This document shows positions 1-11,359 of a stretch of 64,000 nt of DNA, piece after piece. Position 1 is the stretch's first letter; the number at the start of each line of letters is the position of its first letter. The notes beneath the pieces are model-generated. The model did no database searches. It was not told the DNA's origin and saw only the letters and a list, made by a program, of their open reading frames with translations. Position numbers and translations under genes: made by a program. This DNA comes from Raffaelea ambrosiae (Eukaryota; Ascomycota; Sordariomycetes; Ophiostomatales; Ophiostomataceae): the NCBI GenBank assembly GCA_002778195.1, contig PCDI01000005.1:3235102-3299101 (forward strand). Reading direction: 5' to 3'.

Positions 1-66
1 CGCTGCAGCCGCAGCATTACGCTCTTGCTGCAGCTTCTTGATCTGGTCGAAATCCGCGTCAGACAT
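1..66 (-). CDS. 5' end of an unidentified gene, cut by the window edge
   Basis: A minus-strand ATG at 64-66 opens a frame that runs off the left end. It encodes about 22 residues beginning MSDADFDQIKKLQQERN and then an Ala run. The start is hydrophilic with a charged, helix-prone character. It follows ogg1 in tandem, 273 bp downstream of the ogg1 stop. I cannot name the protein from so little sequence. The start is plausible because it is the first ATG of an open frame and the DNA upstream of it (67-339) is T-rich and non-coding. Confidence 0.5.
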   Translation of the reverse strand, partial: MSDADFDQIKKLQQERNAAAAA

Positions 67-339
67 CGTGAAGAAATATCCGCTCGCTTCGTTCACATCG
101 GTCTTTGTGTTAGGGGGCGCGATGTCGACGTGCGCATTTCTTTCATCACCTAGGCTCCAGCCTGACTTTTTTTTCTCTGGTGTTTCCAAGGGTCGAAATT
201 CCTTTGGAGACCGAAAAAAAGGTTATGTAAGAACAAAGTGGGTACCCAGGTTGTAGCCAGCCGGAGATGATGGTATCTTATTGGGTCTTCCGCCTCCCTG
301 TTTGTATTAGTAATATACAAGGTCTAGCTATGGTACATA

Positions 340-1547
340 TCAGAACTGTCGTGGGTTCCTCGTCCGTCTCTTGGGCTTGGTCTCTTCTTCTTCAGCGAGC
401 TTCCTCTTTATCCTGCTCCTTGGCGACGGTGTGGACGGTGGTTCCATAAGCACTTCAGCAGCTGGCGCAGCCGGTTTCGATGGCGAGCGATCGGCAAATG
501 CCCTCAAGTTTGCTGTGAATAGTACGGACTGCGCCCAGCCAGCATGACTCCCCCAGAGTTCCCGGAAGTGGTCGCCGACATTGTCATACATGGCTTTGGA
601 CATGGTTTTGGCGCCTTTCCCCTTAAATTTGTAGTCGCGCACAGCGATCTGCCATACGTGTGTGTCCACAGGAACGGCTTCGGCCCATCCCAGACCCATA
701 AGGCAAACACAATCGGCCACCTTTGGCCCAACTCCGCTTAGAAGAAGAAGCTGCTCGTGCGCAGTCTTGTAGGTGGCATCGGCATCAGGAATTGCTTCCC
801 ATCCAGGCCATTGTGGGCTCTCTGGGTTGCGAAGACTGCCTAGCCAGTTCGGTGGCTTCTCGGCTGTGACAGTTTTCGCTGTCGCCACGATGTACTTGGC
901 TCGGTACCCAAATCCCAGTTGCCTCAAACGGGCCTCCACATCAGAGTCTGCTAAGGCTTCGGGTTTGGGGAAGTCATGGAAGTCCTCTCCGTCTATCGTG
1001 CCCAAGAAAGTGCCGTAGTGCGTGCATAGTTTCTGTGACATCTGAGATATGCGGGCGATGTTGTTGTTGCTGCTGCAGATGAAGCACACAAGTGCTTCCC
1101 AGGGATCTTGGTTCAGAATACGGATCCCATTAAACGAGGGCGCCTTCTTTTTGAAATTGGGGTCATCTCTGGCCCATTGGTCATACAAGGACTGGAGATT
1201 CAGATGGAGGTTGAAGTAACTCTTCAGAAGTGATTCAGTGTCATCAGCAGGCACCTCGTCAGCATCTCGGGCTTTGGTAAGTCCATTTTCAAGTTTGACG
1301 CCAGGCCGGGATGCCTTGAAATACAGGTGGTCGTCATCTTGTTTCAAGCAAATTATCCTGCCATGCAGAGAACAGCGCCTGTGTCGTTGTTAGATGCTAC
1401 ATGCGACGCTGCAAGAGAGAAGCGCTCGTACCATTCATCGTCCTTTTTTTGCCAGCGGAAAGACTGCCCGCAGCGCAAGGTCGTGTCGATGCACAGTTCT
1501 GCCAAATTCAACGGGAATTTCTTCCATTGGCAGAGTAGCTTTCCCAT
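340..1547 (-). CDS. ogg1: 8-oxoguanine DNA glycosylase/AP lyase OGG1
   Basis: Base-excision repair enzyme that removes 8-oxoguanine opposite cytosine and nicks the abasic site; acts in nucleus and possibly mitochondria. Two exons, 1547-1432 and 1378-340, with a 53-nt intron (1379-1431; donor GTACGA, branch CTAAC, acceptor CAG); the spliced protein is 384 aa. The N-terminal OGG domain shows the family motif LRCGQSFRW at about residues 23-31. The SNNNIARI segment (about 142-149) leads into the helix-hairpin-helix SGVGPKVADC with catalytic Lys at about 258. PVDTHVW follows with the catalytic Asp at about 277. The C-terminus is a basic tail that looks like a nuclear localisation signal. The ATG at 1547 was chosen because it directly precedes the conserved WKKFPLNLAEL start. 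Divergent from the U2AF gene across 224 bp. Confidence 0.95.
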
Positions 1548-1771
1548 TTTGCGTTGAGAAGGTGAAGCCGTTGTAGAATTTAGGGGGTTGGCTGTGAAGC
1601 TGTGCCATATTAGTGCGGCTTTCGGGGTGGTGCACGGACCAGACAAGCTTATTAACCTGATGTAGCCTAGCAGAACAACGCGACGAATTTTCACCTCCTG
1701 TCGTTCACTGCGCATTCCCTGTGTTGCTTTGTCTCTCTTCACCAATCGCCAGCGGTCAAACCACTCTCAAA
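1548..1771. promoter_or_regulatory. Shared upstream region of ogg1 and the U2AF gene
   Basis: 224 bp between the two start codons of a divergent pair, so both promoters must lie here or overlap the neighbour's 5' UTR. No TATA box or CACGTG element is obvious. The U2AF start has the favourable context CTCAAAATGAAC. Confidence 0.6.
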
Positions 1772-3786
1772 ATGAACGGCGAAGGTTATTCTCGAGGTAA
1801 GCATCTCCGTCATGTCCACGGATTATTTCAGCGGCTGTGCTAATAGATCAGGAGGGGAGGGCTCAAGAAACGGCAGCTCTCGAGACCATCAGGTACGTAC
1901 TTGAGCGTCCGCGTCTTTCCACCGACAACTATTGGATCCGTTACTGACAGGGTGGCCATGATTTACAGTCTGGCAGAGGCGACCGCGGAGACCGCGGCGA
2001 CAGAGATGATCGACGAGATCGCGACCGAGGCGACCGCAATCGGCGGCGCTCACGGTCACCGGTAGACTACCACGGCGGAAGGGGGTCGCGCCGTGAAGGC
2101 GGCGAACCCGACAGCTATTCTTCATCGCGGAGCCGCAGAGACCGAGAGCGCGAGGATCGCTATTCGGGCAGGGACAGGCGAGACCGTGATCGGGACCCGT
2201 GGGACCGCGAGCGAACCCGCGATCGCGACCGAGACCGTGACCGAGACCGCGACCGTGACCGCGACCGCGATCGCGACCGCGACAGAGAGCGAGGCGGCCG
2301 GCGGCGAGACGATGATGAGCACCACCGTTCTCGGGGTGGACGCAGAGACCGTGATAGAGACTTCGACCGTGAGCGAGAGCGGAGACGGAGCACCTCGCCG
2401 GTGTCTAAGAAACGTGAGCCTACTCCGGACCTGACAGACGTGGTTTCGGTCCTGCAACGCAAGCGGCGACTCCCGCAGTGGGACATTAAGCCCCCGGGAT
2501 ATGAAAATGTCACGGCGGAGCAGGCAAAGCTGTCCGGCATGTTTCCCTTGCCAGGTGCTCCCCGACAGCAAGCCATGGACCCGACAAAACTGCAAGCTTT
2601 CATTGCTCAGCCAGCAGCAAGCCCGGCGACGGTCTCTGTGCTGAAGCCGACGAACTCCCGGCAGGCAAGGCGACTTTTTGTCTCGAACTTCCCTGCCTCA
2701 ACTACAGACGATGCCCTCTTGTCCTTCTTCAACCTGCAGCTGAACGGTCTTAACGTGATCGATGCCACAGACCCGTGTGTCCAGTGCCAGATCTCCTCGG
2801 ACAAGTCATTTGCCGTACTCGAGTTCCGGGAGTCGGCAGACGCAACGGTGGCACTGGCACTGGACGGAATATCCATGGTGGCCGACGACCCTGAGGCTTC
2901 TGACGGCGGTAATCTCGGCCTGCTGATCCATCGTCCGAAAGACTACATCGTTCCTGCCGTTGTCGACTACAGCGGATATCAGCCTGGTGTCGTGTCGAAC
3001 GTTGTGGTGGATTCTCCCAACAAGATCAGCATCACCAACATTCCTCCCTACCTCACGGAGGAGCAAGTCACAGAACTTCTTGTCTCTTTTGGAGAACTAC
3101 GAGCTTTTATTTTGGTCAAGGATAAGAGCACGGAGGAGTCCAGAGTAAGCACCATTCTTGTGCTGCGGCACCTCCTAGCTTTGCTGTTCGGTGCACTGAC
3201 GTTTCCTACAGGGTATTGCGTTTTGCGAGTATGCCGAACCTGCATCAACGGATATTGCCATCCAGGGCCTCAACGGCATGGATCTCGGCGACAAGAAGTT
3301 GAAGGTCGGCAAAGCAAGCATCGGGATCACGCAGGTCACTGGCATTGAAATGGGCGTCAATGCCATGTCCATGCTAGCGGGTACAGTTTCGCTGGACTCG
3401 TCAGAAGTCAGCTGTGTTGTCCAGCTCCTTAATATGGTCACCCCTGAAGAACTCATGGACAATGAAGACTACGAAGGTAACGACAAAGCAACACCCGCTC
3501 CCGCCTTCGCTATCGCTGATCGTTTTCGATACTAACTATTCCTGTAGAAATCTGCGAAGATGTGCGAGACGAGTGCTCCAAGTTTGGCACTGTCCTGAAT
3601 CTGAAGGTTCCAAGACCTGTCAGTGGAAACAGAGAGTCTCCTGGTGTGGGCAAGATATACGTCAAATTCGAAGGGACTGAAGCGGCAACCAAGGCACTGA
3701 AAGCTTTGGCAGGCAGGAAGTTCTCCGACCGGACGGTCATTGCCACCTATTTTCCGGAGGACAATTTCGAGGTTGATGCATGGTAA
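1772..3786 (+). CDS. Splicing factor U2AF large subunit (U2AF65/Prp2 type)
   Basis: Recognises the polypyrimidine tract and branch site during 3' splice-site selection. Proposed exons are 1772-1796, 1852-1892, 1969-3144, 3212-3476 and 3548-3786, giving 581 aa. The N-terminal third is an RS-type domain made largely of Arg-Asp dipeptides (about 2120-2290). It is followed by the conserved QWDIKPPGYENVT segment that precedes RRM1. RRM1 begins RLFVSNFP, RRM2 begins KISITNIPPYL and continues GIAFCEY across the third intron, and a C-terminal UHM-type RRM ends the protein. The large third exon and its introns are secure. The first two introns are less so, because an alternative acceptor at 1845 cannot be excluded. 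The ATG is the first in frame. Confidence 0.93.
2121..2300 (+). repeat. Arg-Asp dipeptide-encoding hexanucleotide tract
   Basis: A run of CGN-GAY codons inside the U2AF RS domain, densest at 2217-2285, encoding (RD)n with a few Glu and Thr interruptions. It creates long spurious Ser/Arg and Val/Ala frames on the opposite strand. Confidence 0.85.
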
Positions 3787-4768
3787 AAACTTTTTTTTTT
3801 CTATTGTATTATGAAGTTGCGGGCGCGTCATTAGGTAGCAAATGTATAACAACAACAATGCGAATGGAATGTAGTGAGTTCAAGATCGGCCTGGGCCATA
3901 CGCCATCGATCTGCGTTCTGCTACGACTAGAATTAACAACACGTTACCGTATTCCGTGACACATTACTCCATCTCTTTCCCATCGTCGATTGTAATTCGT
4001 ATATTCGCGGAGTATGCGTCGTATTCTGTGTGGTCTGGTTCGCCTAGGCACATCCGCTTGCTTTGCTGCCATACCTACCTCACCGCTTCAACCACGCCGA
4101 CCACCGCAACCAGAACGAACAGTCTTTATCTGTCAAACCACAGTGTTAGTGACAGTTCAAAGTTGGCTTTGTGTGCCATTCTCAAGTCATGTAGTGTCCG
4201 AAGAGGTGGAAGAGATGCTTTATCAGAAGTCCAGTTCATTCATTGGATTTTTTTGTAAAAAAAAACCCTAACATAAGAGGTACCAGAAAAAATAGTAAAA
4301 TTGTGTGTGATCATCATAAAAGCAAGAAGTGTATGTGTCGATGTGAACAGGACTGTGACTTACTACATGGAGCGCGGTTTGTTTTACTTGGCAAAGCAGC
4401 CAATGTATGTTGACAGAGACAGGTGAGTGCGGAAATTCCAGACTGCAAGAAGATTCAGAAATAGCAAAAAGAAAAAATCCGGCAAAAAAAAACCCCAGAT
4501 CAGCAAGGGGTGGGGATGATCATGCTTAGTCAAGAACTTGTGGCTGGTGTGTCATGTGACAAAGTTATCGCACAACCGGATTTTTGCGCTATGCCGTGAC
4601 CCTAATCAGTTTCCGCCGAGCGAAATTTGTGTGTGAAATTTTTTGTGGCTTTTTTCTTAACTCGCCCGCTCCAACTTTCGTGATTTTCTGCAGCCTCTAT
4701 CCCACGAACCTCGATTTCACCAGAACTGCATCCTCCCAGTCCTTCGAAACCGACGACAAACAGACAAC
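3787..4768. other. Gene-free stretch: U2AF 3' UTR and rps13 upstream region
   Basis: 982 bp without a supported gene. It holds A and T runs (about 3789-3801, 4251-4265, 4484-4495). AACCCTAA at 4264-4271 and CCCTAA at 4600-4605 match the Tbf1-type telomere-repeat element known from ribosomal-protein promoters of some yeasts. A pyrimidine-rich stretch precedes the rps13 ATG. Small open frames here look like chance. Confidence 0.6.
4264..4271. promoter_or_regulatory. Tbf1-like AACCCTAA element upstream of rps13
   Basis: Seen: AACCCTAA 498 bp before the rps13 ATG, plus a CCCTAA core at 4600-4605, 164 bp before it. Known: TTAGGG-binding factors regulate ribosomal-protein genes in several fungi. 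That these two sites act on rps13 is inference. Confidence 0.35.
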
Positions 4769-5513
4769 ATGGGCCGTCTTCACAGCAACGGAAAGGGCAT
4801 TTCGTCCTCTGCCATCCCCTACTCGCGCACCGCGCCATCATGGCTCAAGACCACCCCCGACCAGGTCGTTGAGCAGATCTGCAAGCTGGCTAAGAAGGGC
4901 GCCACTCCCTCCCAGATCGGTGTCATCCTGAGAGATTCGCACGGCATTGCCCAGGTCCGCATTGTTACGGGTATGTGCAAGCTTTCCTGACTGCTGGGCT
5001 GGTTGACAGTGAAGAATTGTGCATGCTAACAGTTCCCAGGCAACAAGATTCTCCGCATCCTGAAGACCAACGGTACGACTTGAATGAAGACACGATGAGG
5101 AAGACAAAGATAGAAGATTTCACAAGCACCTCACGCAGACTGCATCGCGCATATGTGTGAGGCGTTGTTGCAATCCCCCCCCCAACATATTTTATGCCTC
5201 TGCTTGGTCATGGACTGACAGAGAGATGATACAGGACTGGCCCCCGATCTCCCGGAGGACCTGTACATGCTGATCAAGAAGGTAAGAGGATTGCTCCTAT
5301 ATCTTCCTGGGGATAATTGGATGCTAATCGGGAAAACAGGCTGTCTCCGTCCGCAAGCACCTTGAGAAGAACCGCAAGGACAAGGACTCCAAGTTCCGCC
5401 TGATTTTGATCGAGTCGCGTATCCACCGTCTGGCCCGCTACTACAAGAGCGTCGGTGTCCTCCCTCCCACCTGGAGATACGAGAGCGCCACTGCCAGCAC
5501 CATTGTTTCGTAA
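4769..5513 (+). CDS. rps13: 40S ribosomal protein S13 (uS15)
   Basis: Structural protein of the small ribosomal subunit that binds the central domain of 18S rRNA. Exons 4769-4970, 5040-5072, 5235-5281 and 5340-5513 join to 151 aa, the usual length for this family. The protein begins [18 protein letters not shown]. It contains the conserved [18 protein letters not shown] block and ends with [20 protein letters not shown] followed by a short tail. All three introns have GT..AG ends; a branch-like GCTAAC lies near 5034. The second exon is only 33 nt. The second intron (5073-5234) is the longest and contains a C run at about 5177-5185. High expression is expected, and the codons are strongly biased to C- and G-ending forms. 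Confidence 0.97.
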
Positions 5514-5911
5514 TCGGCCAACTACTCAAACCGAGCGGGGACGAGATGACGATGGGGAGTTTTGGCAGCGAGATAGGCGTATGGGCGATGGGCATTGGGA
5601 ATATGCGAGATTTGTGTGTGCGTTCGGCTGGTCTGCAATAGGCAGAGAAGAACCACGCACCCAGATAACCCCATGGGGCGATGTTCCGGGACACGACGTC
5701 GCTTCAAACTCTTTTTTTGTGTCGTCTGTAGAAAACAGGACTAGGCAAATGGGTAGGGAAAAAAGGACCAAAAAAAAAAAAAAAAAACTCAGGCGCTTTT
5801 CTCGGCCTTCTGGTCAAACCACATGACCATTTCAGTACAACTCCAAATTGTTCCCAGTAATTTCGATTGATGCCATGATTTCTTTTTCTTTTCTGTAGGG
5901 GTATTTGTAGT
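5514..5911. other. Convergent 3' region of rps13 and sdc1
   Basis: 398 bp between two stop codons. It contains a run of about 17 A at 5771-5787 and T-rich stretches near 5881-5893. It probably holds both 3' UTRs. No gene is seen. Confidence 0.6.
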
Positions 5912-6627
5912 TCAAGATTGTCCGGTCCCTTCTAATTCCTTCGACCTCTGCAAGAGGTACTCGCCGAGCACTCGTAGGGGGTCTCGGGGTCTATAATGGC
6001 ATTGTGTCAGAGAAAGGAACAACACGGCATGAAGGAAGAGTGCAAGACTGGCTGGAAAACGTACTGCTCCATGGCAATCAACTTCATGCCATCCAGAAGC
6101 GGGCCGGTCAACTTGGAGTTTATGTATTGCCGGACAGGAGCACCGTTTGGCGGAGGTTCGTTTGGTACTGAAAAGCTCGATTCGGGATGAACGGACGCTG
6201 CACGACTCCCGGCATCTGATCGTTCGCCATTGGCTGTTGCGCCTCCGGTCTGTCGAACTGGCGTGCCTATACGGGCTGGACGGGGAGATGGCGCCGTGCT
6301 TGAAGGGTGTTGCGGTGCTGGCGACTACGCACGCAGGCAGAGGCTGGGTTAGCGAAGTGTCTTGATATGGGAGTAGCGGCAAGTTTGTAGTGCATAGGAC
6401 AACCGTAAAGCCTTGCAGGAGGCGGTACGCAGCAGACAGAATCCGGTACCGTGTCTGGGTGTATAACTCACAGTTTCGCTTGCTCTTCCTTCGTTATTGG
6501 CCGAGTCGCCATAGACAGCAGCCGACAATAGACTGAGGGCAGCTTCAGGGTCGAGGCGGTTATAATCCGGTGCTGAAGACATCTCTTCTGTGCGATTTAT
6601 GCCGGATGTGCTGGTCGGGTTCGTCAT
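5912..6627 (-). CDS. sdc1: COMPASS subunit Sdc1 (Dpy-30 motif protein)
   Basis: Small subunit of the Set1/COMPASS histone H3K4 methyltransferase; its Dpy-30 motif forms a dimeric four-helix bundle that docks on the Bre2/Ash2 partner. Proposed exons are 6627-6472, 6324-6065 and 5990-5912, 164 aa, with introns at 6325-6471 (branch CTAAC) and 5991-6064. The first half is low-complexity and rich in Ser, Pro and Gly. The last 50 residues carry the Dpy-30 core: VRQYINSKLTGPLLDGMKLI, then DPLRVLGEYLLQRSKEL. The Dpy-30 helix pair is split by the second intron, which is why neither half is convincing as a single frame. Convergent with rps13 and divergent from fan1 over 198 bp. An internal ATG 15 codons downstream is an alternative start. 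Confidence 0.85.
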
Positions 6628-6825
6628 TATTGCTTCTTACGAATGTTCTGTTTGTCGCGGCTAGAAGCTCCATTCGACAAAAGAGGGAGCTCTGGAGAGC
6701 GTTATTTGGTCACGTGATCTCGCGTCCGAATGCGTGTCTGTTTTTCACGATCAAGCCCCTCGGCCTGGGCAAGCTTTTTGATAGTCAACATCTCCTTTGC
6801 TACCTGTGTTTTGGAGTTTCTGGCT
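6628..6825. promoter_or_regulatory. Shared upstream region of sdc1 and fan1 with an E-box
   Basis: 198 bp separates the two start codons. It contains the palindrome TCACGTGA at 6710-6717, a Cbf1/bHLH-type E-box, 83 bp from the sdc1 ATG and 109 bp from the fan1 ATG. Confidence 0.55.
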
Positions 6826-9350
6826 ATGGATGCCTATGTCCAGAGACGTGCACTTACAGCATCTTCTTCACTATATGATAGCAGTCATATAAAGCAGTCG
6901 AGCAAAAGACGAAAAGTTGACAATGTTGCACATGGCGCGACCTTGTCACAACGGGAACGCATTGCTCCGGCAAAAAGGAGCTTTGGCCCGTCTCCCGATT
7001 CAAAGCCGGACAATGACGAGTGTGATATATCAGCTGTGATGATAGAACCCGAAAAATACTGCGAGACCCTCACTCGGGAGGCCATCGACGACGAAAACCC
7101 TGATAGCCCCGTATCACCAAATGGGGACAGCGTGCTGAGAGAAAATGACAGCTCACCTGAGCGCATATCCATTTATGTGGAAGCATTTAACTCAGCTCTC
7201 AACGATGCTATGAAGCTTGAGAGTCATCTTTTCAATGATGCCGAAATGCTGGTGTTTGGCGTCTGGTTGGCTTTGCCATACGAAGCTCAATACCTGTCAG
7301 TAGAACTGTTTTCTTCTTTGGACCATAAACATATTTTTACCGTCTAACATTGCCTAGTTACGTTCGTTTGTTTCTGAGGAAGGTGTCTGCCTGGCATAGA
7401 TGCCAAAACCTGGGGCACTATTCTGAGATTTCTGATCTTGGAGCGGCAATTGATATCTTGACGGAGAAACGAAGAATTACGATTAATGAGAATGCATCTG
7501 AATATGAGTCAGCGGATGAAAACAACAAAGAACTGAACTTACAAATGTCGTCTTTTGCATTTGCAGATACCTCTGAAATGTATATCACGACAGTAGAAGA
7601 AGCAGTTTGTCTGCTTTCTCTGAGCGAGTTGAAGGCCATGGCTAAACAAGAAAAACTGCAAGGAACCACAAAAGCGGCGCTGCAGCTATCCCTTGTGAAA
7701 GCAAGCAGGCAACAGTTAACACTGGCGTCAGCTGGATTTTATACTTCTTCTACTCGACTTTCCTCCAGCACCGAGGGAAATGTTTGCGCGGCCGACAAAT
7801 TTTTGGGCAAGAGACAACGTCTGTTGCAGCAAATCATGGAGATTACGGGTCCGTGTATTCGAATATCAACATTTGTCCGCCAGATATTCGAACGTGTGCA
7901 CTTGGTTTGCTATCCAACATCAGAGTGGGAAGAGAAGCCGTTGACGACTATGGTTTTGGCAAGGATGTCGAAAAGAAATTTTCCCGACTACATGGTTTCC
8001 AGAACAGCCAGCATGTTTCAGTCACGAAACCAGGTACTCGAGCTTGAGTCTGCTCTGCGGCTGGACCACGACGTTGACCTGCTGTTGGAAGCCTCGGGCG
8101 TCCTTCAGGAAGAGGCATTTGAGAAGGTCCTGCTTTCATTCCAACGCATAGAGGAACGCTGGAGAAAACTGGTGCGCCTGGCTCAGCTTCAAAAGCCAGA
8201 TTTGTCTAGCGACGACAGCTACCTACGACGTTTCAGCGCTGCCCATGTCTACACACGCATAGCACACAGAGCTGTTTTCTCCCTGGGACGCCTCCAGAGA
8301 TACGCAGAGGAACATGCATTGCTGAAGGAGCTACTTGGCCAGGACATGTTCCATCTGGCCCGCCGGGGCGCATGGTATCAGCGCAAAGCCCTTGTGGAGG
8401 AACACTACATGTACAATGTGGAAACTGGTGGTGTGGATGGGGAGCCGGAACGCCGCAAGAAATTTTGGTGCCAACAAGCCGTCAAGACTTGTGAGCAGGC
8501 ACTCGAGGACCCGAACTGTCATCTGATTTACCACTACGACTTGCAAAAGCGGCTTCTGAAACTTGAGAAACGGCTCCGCATCCCGCGACGTCTTCAACAT
8601 GATTTCGGGCATGTCCAACTACTGGAACCTGAACAGGAGCATGTCCAAGGCATCCAAGTCATTGAAGGGGAGGGCGTGGAGGCTAGTCGAAGCGTGGGCG
8701 CGAAGACTGCTTGGCTGGACGAGTTTGATGACGGTGCAGAGTGTTCGGTGGAGGCGCTGTGCCTAAGCCATTACCGGCAGAGCGGTTGGAAGGGCTTCCA
8801 TTCGGAGGGCAGCATTGTGCGGACCCTCTTCGCATATCTCTTCTACGACATCCTCTTCCTCCCTGTTCCCAACGTCTTCCAGGTGGCATACCAGACATGT
8901 CCCCTCGACCTGCAAACGGACAATTTCTACGTGGCCCGAGCATCTGAGATCAACCAGCGGCTTGTCCAGATCACCAATGGGGCAGCCGAGGGCATTGTGA
9001 GAGAATTGCATGCTGCGCACGCAGAGCGGCGCACATGTGTTGTTGGATTGGATTGGGATGTTGCATTGGAGGATGTTATTGAAATCGTCCAATGCTTCAA
9101 GGCTGACGCGCTGGCGGCAATATGCAAAGTATTGGCCCAGGAGTACCGCCGCGGCAGCGGAGGTCTACCTGATTTGTTCCTCTGGAGAGCGGAACCCGAA
9201 CAAGAGGTGTTCTTTGTCGAGGTGAAGAGTGTCAACGATCGCCTCAGCGACACACAACGGCTTTGGATCCACGTTCTTGCCTGTGCAGGCGTCAGAACAG
9301 CCGTTTGTAACGTAACTGCAAAGGAGGTCAGGAGTATTCGCCGGAAATGA
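6826..9350 (+). CDS. fan1: Fanconi-associated nuclease FAN1 (VRR-NUC domain)
   Basis: Structure-specific 5' flap endonuclease/5'-3' exonuclease for DNA interstrand-crosslink repair. Exons 6826-7295 and 7358-9350 (intron 7296-7357) give 820 aa. The junction restores YLYVRLFLRKVSAWHRCQ, the conserved start of the FAN1 core. A helical region with the TPR-like middle follows. The C-terminal VRR-NUC domain shows GGLPDLFLW (from about residue 758) and FFVEVKSVNDRLSDTQRLW. This supplies the metal-binding triad Asp762, Glu778 and Lys780 of the PD-(D/E)xK fold. The N-terminus is Ser/Lys-rich with a KRRK stretch. I do not see a UBZ zinc finger, consistent with other fungal forms. In-frame ATGs at 6730 and 6826 compete; I chose 6826 because the residues before it resemble untranslated sequence. 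Confidence 0.95.
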
Positions 9351-11359
9351 ACATGTTGTCACAACCACGATGTGCTTGTGTGTTCCGGGAGCATGGCATT
9401 TTGTGAATGGGCGTTGTCAATGGACATTGCCAATGGACAAGCACGATCCAGAAGACTGCGGGCGGATGCCTAAGCGCCTTACGCCAACTGGACACCACCC
9501 ACCACCCTTACCGAGTCCATATCGCGAGAGCTAAAGATCGCCGGATTCGGCAATTCAAGGTGAACGGCGTGGCGCAGTGTACCAACTGCAGGAAAGCTGC
9601 ATTGCTTTTTTGGAGGCTCTTGTATCTTTATTCGTGCGCGTCAGCGCATGCCGGCATCAATAATTGCCAGCGCCACGCCTGTTTGTACAATGTATGCTCA
9701 ATCTACAGTGTCTTGCACACAGCACTGGGCACTGTGAGAACCGGAATGTCGTCGCTTTACGACCATTCACAGCTAGTTTCCGTCTCCTTGTTAGATATGA
9801 ATGGCAAACTAGAATCAAAATAAAACAAAGTAAATAAACAGCTGGCCAGACATGATCTGTGAAAAACCAAAACTTATTGCCAGTTTGGAAGATGGCAGCC
9901 CATAGCGAAGACACAAGGATTCAAGAAGAAAAGAAAAGGGAAAGGGAAAGAAAAGGGAAAGAAAGAAGGAGCCCTGGCTGGTATCAAACGCACAAAAAGC
10001 AGCGGTTGAAGATGCGGCACCAGACTGGCAACCAGAGCCCCAGCACGCCGGCACCTGGCGTGCGTTGTGTTAGCGCCCAGATTTCCGCTGCGGGTCCTGG
10101 CGCTATCCCTTTTCGTGTTGCTGGCTGGCGCTGGGCCTATGAAATCCCAGACAAGGGTGCATTGTGATGACTTCGTGCGTCCGTTGAGCTTGGAGCTTCT
10201 GTCTCGCGTCCCATGTCCTTATTGGCCACAGGCCATCCTCGCCTCCACACCCAAGGATCCTGCCCTCGACGACAGTGATGACAGCCCGGCCAATCACACA
10301 CTCGGCTGCAATTTTGCCGCCGACCTGTCGGCCGCTGGCCAGTGTCGAGCATGCCTCCTTGGAGATTCACCAGAAACGCAGTGTGATATACGGAAGGAAC
10401 TGACGCTAATTGCTGCAACCCACCCCCCCCCATCTGTATCCGACGGCTCGTCTCCTCTGGCTTCGCGACCTCTGCGGGCGGCCATCATGGCTGTGTTTCC
10501 CCCCCCCTTCCCCCCCAATCCTTGTCTGTTTAGACCAAAGACGAGACCAGCCAGCCCAGCCAGACCAGCCAGCCCAGCCATATCACAGGTCTGCAGCGCT
10601 GCCAACCAGGCCGCTGCCCTCTTGCCGACCGGGTCTCTCAGCAGCAGCATCTCACTGCACTGGACACGCTCGTACACGGCATGGGCGAGTAATACAGGCG
10701 GGCACCCTGCAGCTCTTATCCCTGTTTGGCTTTCACACCCTGCGCCAGGCCAATAATAGGACGATGCGTCCGGGCTGGCGCCAAAGGAGCGACTCCTCCC
10801 TCCTCCTCCCTCCACGCAAATCGAAAACGTCGATGTGCTACGCGCATGGCCATGAACCACTCGAGCCCCCAGCCCTTTTCATTGGGTTTTCCTTGCTCGC
10901 CAGGGCACACTGTGCAGAGGATGGGTGGGGACAGGCGGCCATGCTGGCCTGTGTATAGACGAGGTTGCTTGTCTTTGCCGCCCGCTTGTCTTCTTGTGGG
11001 GGGGGTGGTTGAGGGCGAGAAGGACAGACAACAGCCCGTCTGCTCCAGTATAATACAGTTCGTCCCCCATCTTCGACAATAGATCTGCTTCTTTCTTCTT
11101 CTCCACCGACCCTTTTCATAGTTGGCCCGTGATACTGGTTTCCCGCCTTGGTTCATCAGCCTGGTTTCTATGATCTGAGCCGTGTGAACAGCTTCCATCT
11201 TGCTTCCGTCGAGATTGACTTCCTCTCTTCCTCTTTGGGACTCATCCTCCATCTGCTGCCTTCTCCTCCTCCCATAATACATACCTCTTTTCTTCTACTT
11301 CTCGCTCTCCTCTTCTCTCCAACACACCATCTCCTCCCCCCTCCCCCCACATCATCACC
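9351..11359. other. Gene-free stretch between fan1 and the SAGLP protein gene
   Basis: 2.0 kb without a supported gene. It holds a purine-rich AAAGGG tract (9932-9975) and C runs near 10424-10434 and 10499-10517. An imperfect tandem repeat of an 18-bp unit (GACCAGCCAGCCCAGCCA type) lies at about 10545-10582. CCAAT boxes occur at 10221-10225 (inverted), 10290-10294 and 10750-10754. A strongly pyrimidine-rich leader (about 11218-11357) runs directly into the next ATG, typical of a filamentous-fungus 5' UTR. A long frame at 10067-10756 has no ATG at a sensible place and is not called. Confidence 0.55.

Noticed and set aside
5073..5234. Possible box C/D snoRNA in the second rps13 intron, as in vertebrate RPS13
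   Set aside because: GATGAGG and ACTGA are only weak matches to C and D boxes and there is no terminal stem that I can see.
10067..10756. 229-codon frame whose N-terminus resembles a signal peptide
   Set aside because: It begins with GTG; the first ATG is 24 codons in, after the hydrophobic part. The rest is Pro/Ser/Ala-rich from C runs and has no family features.
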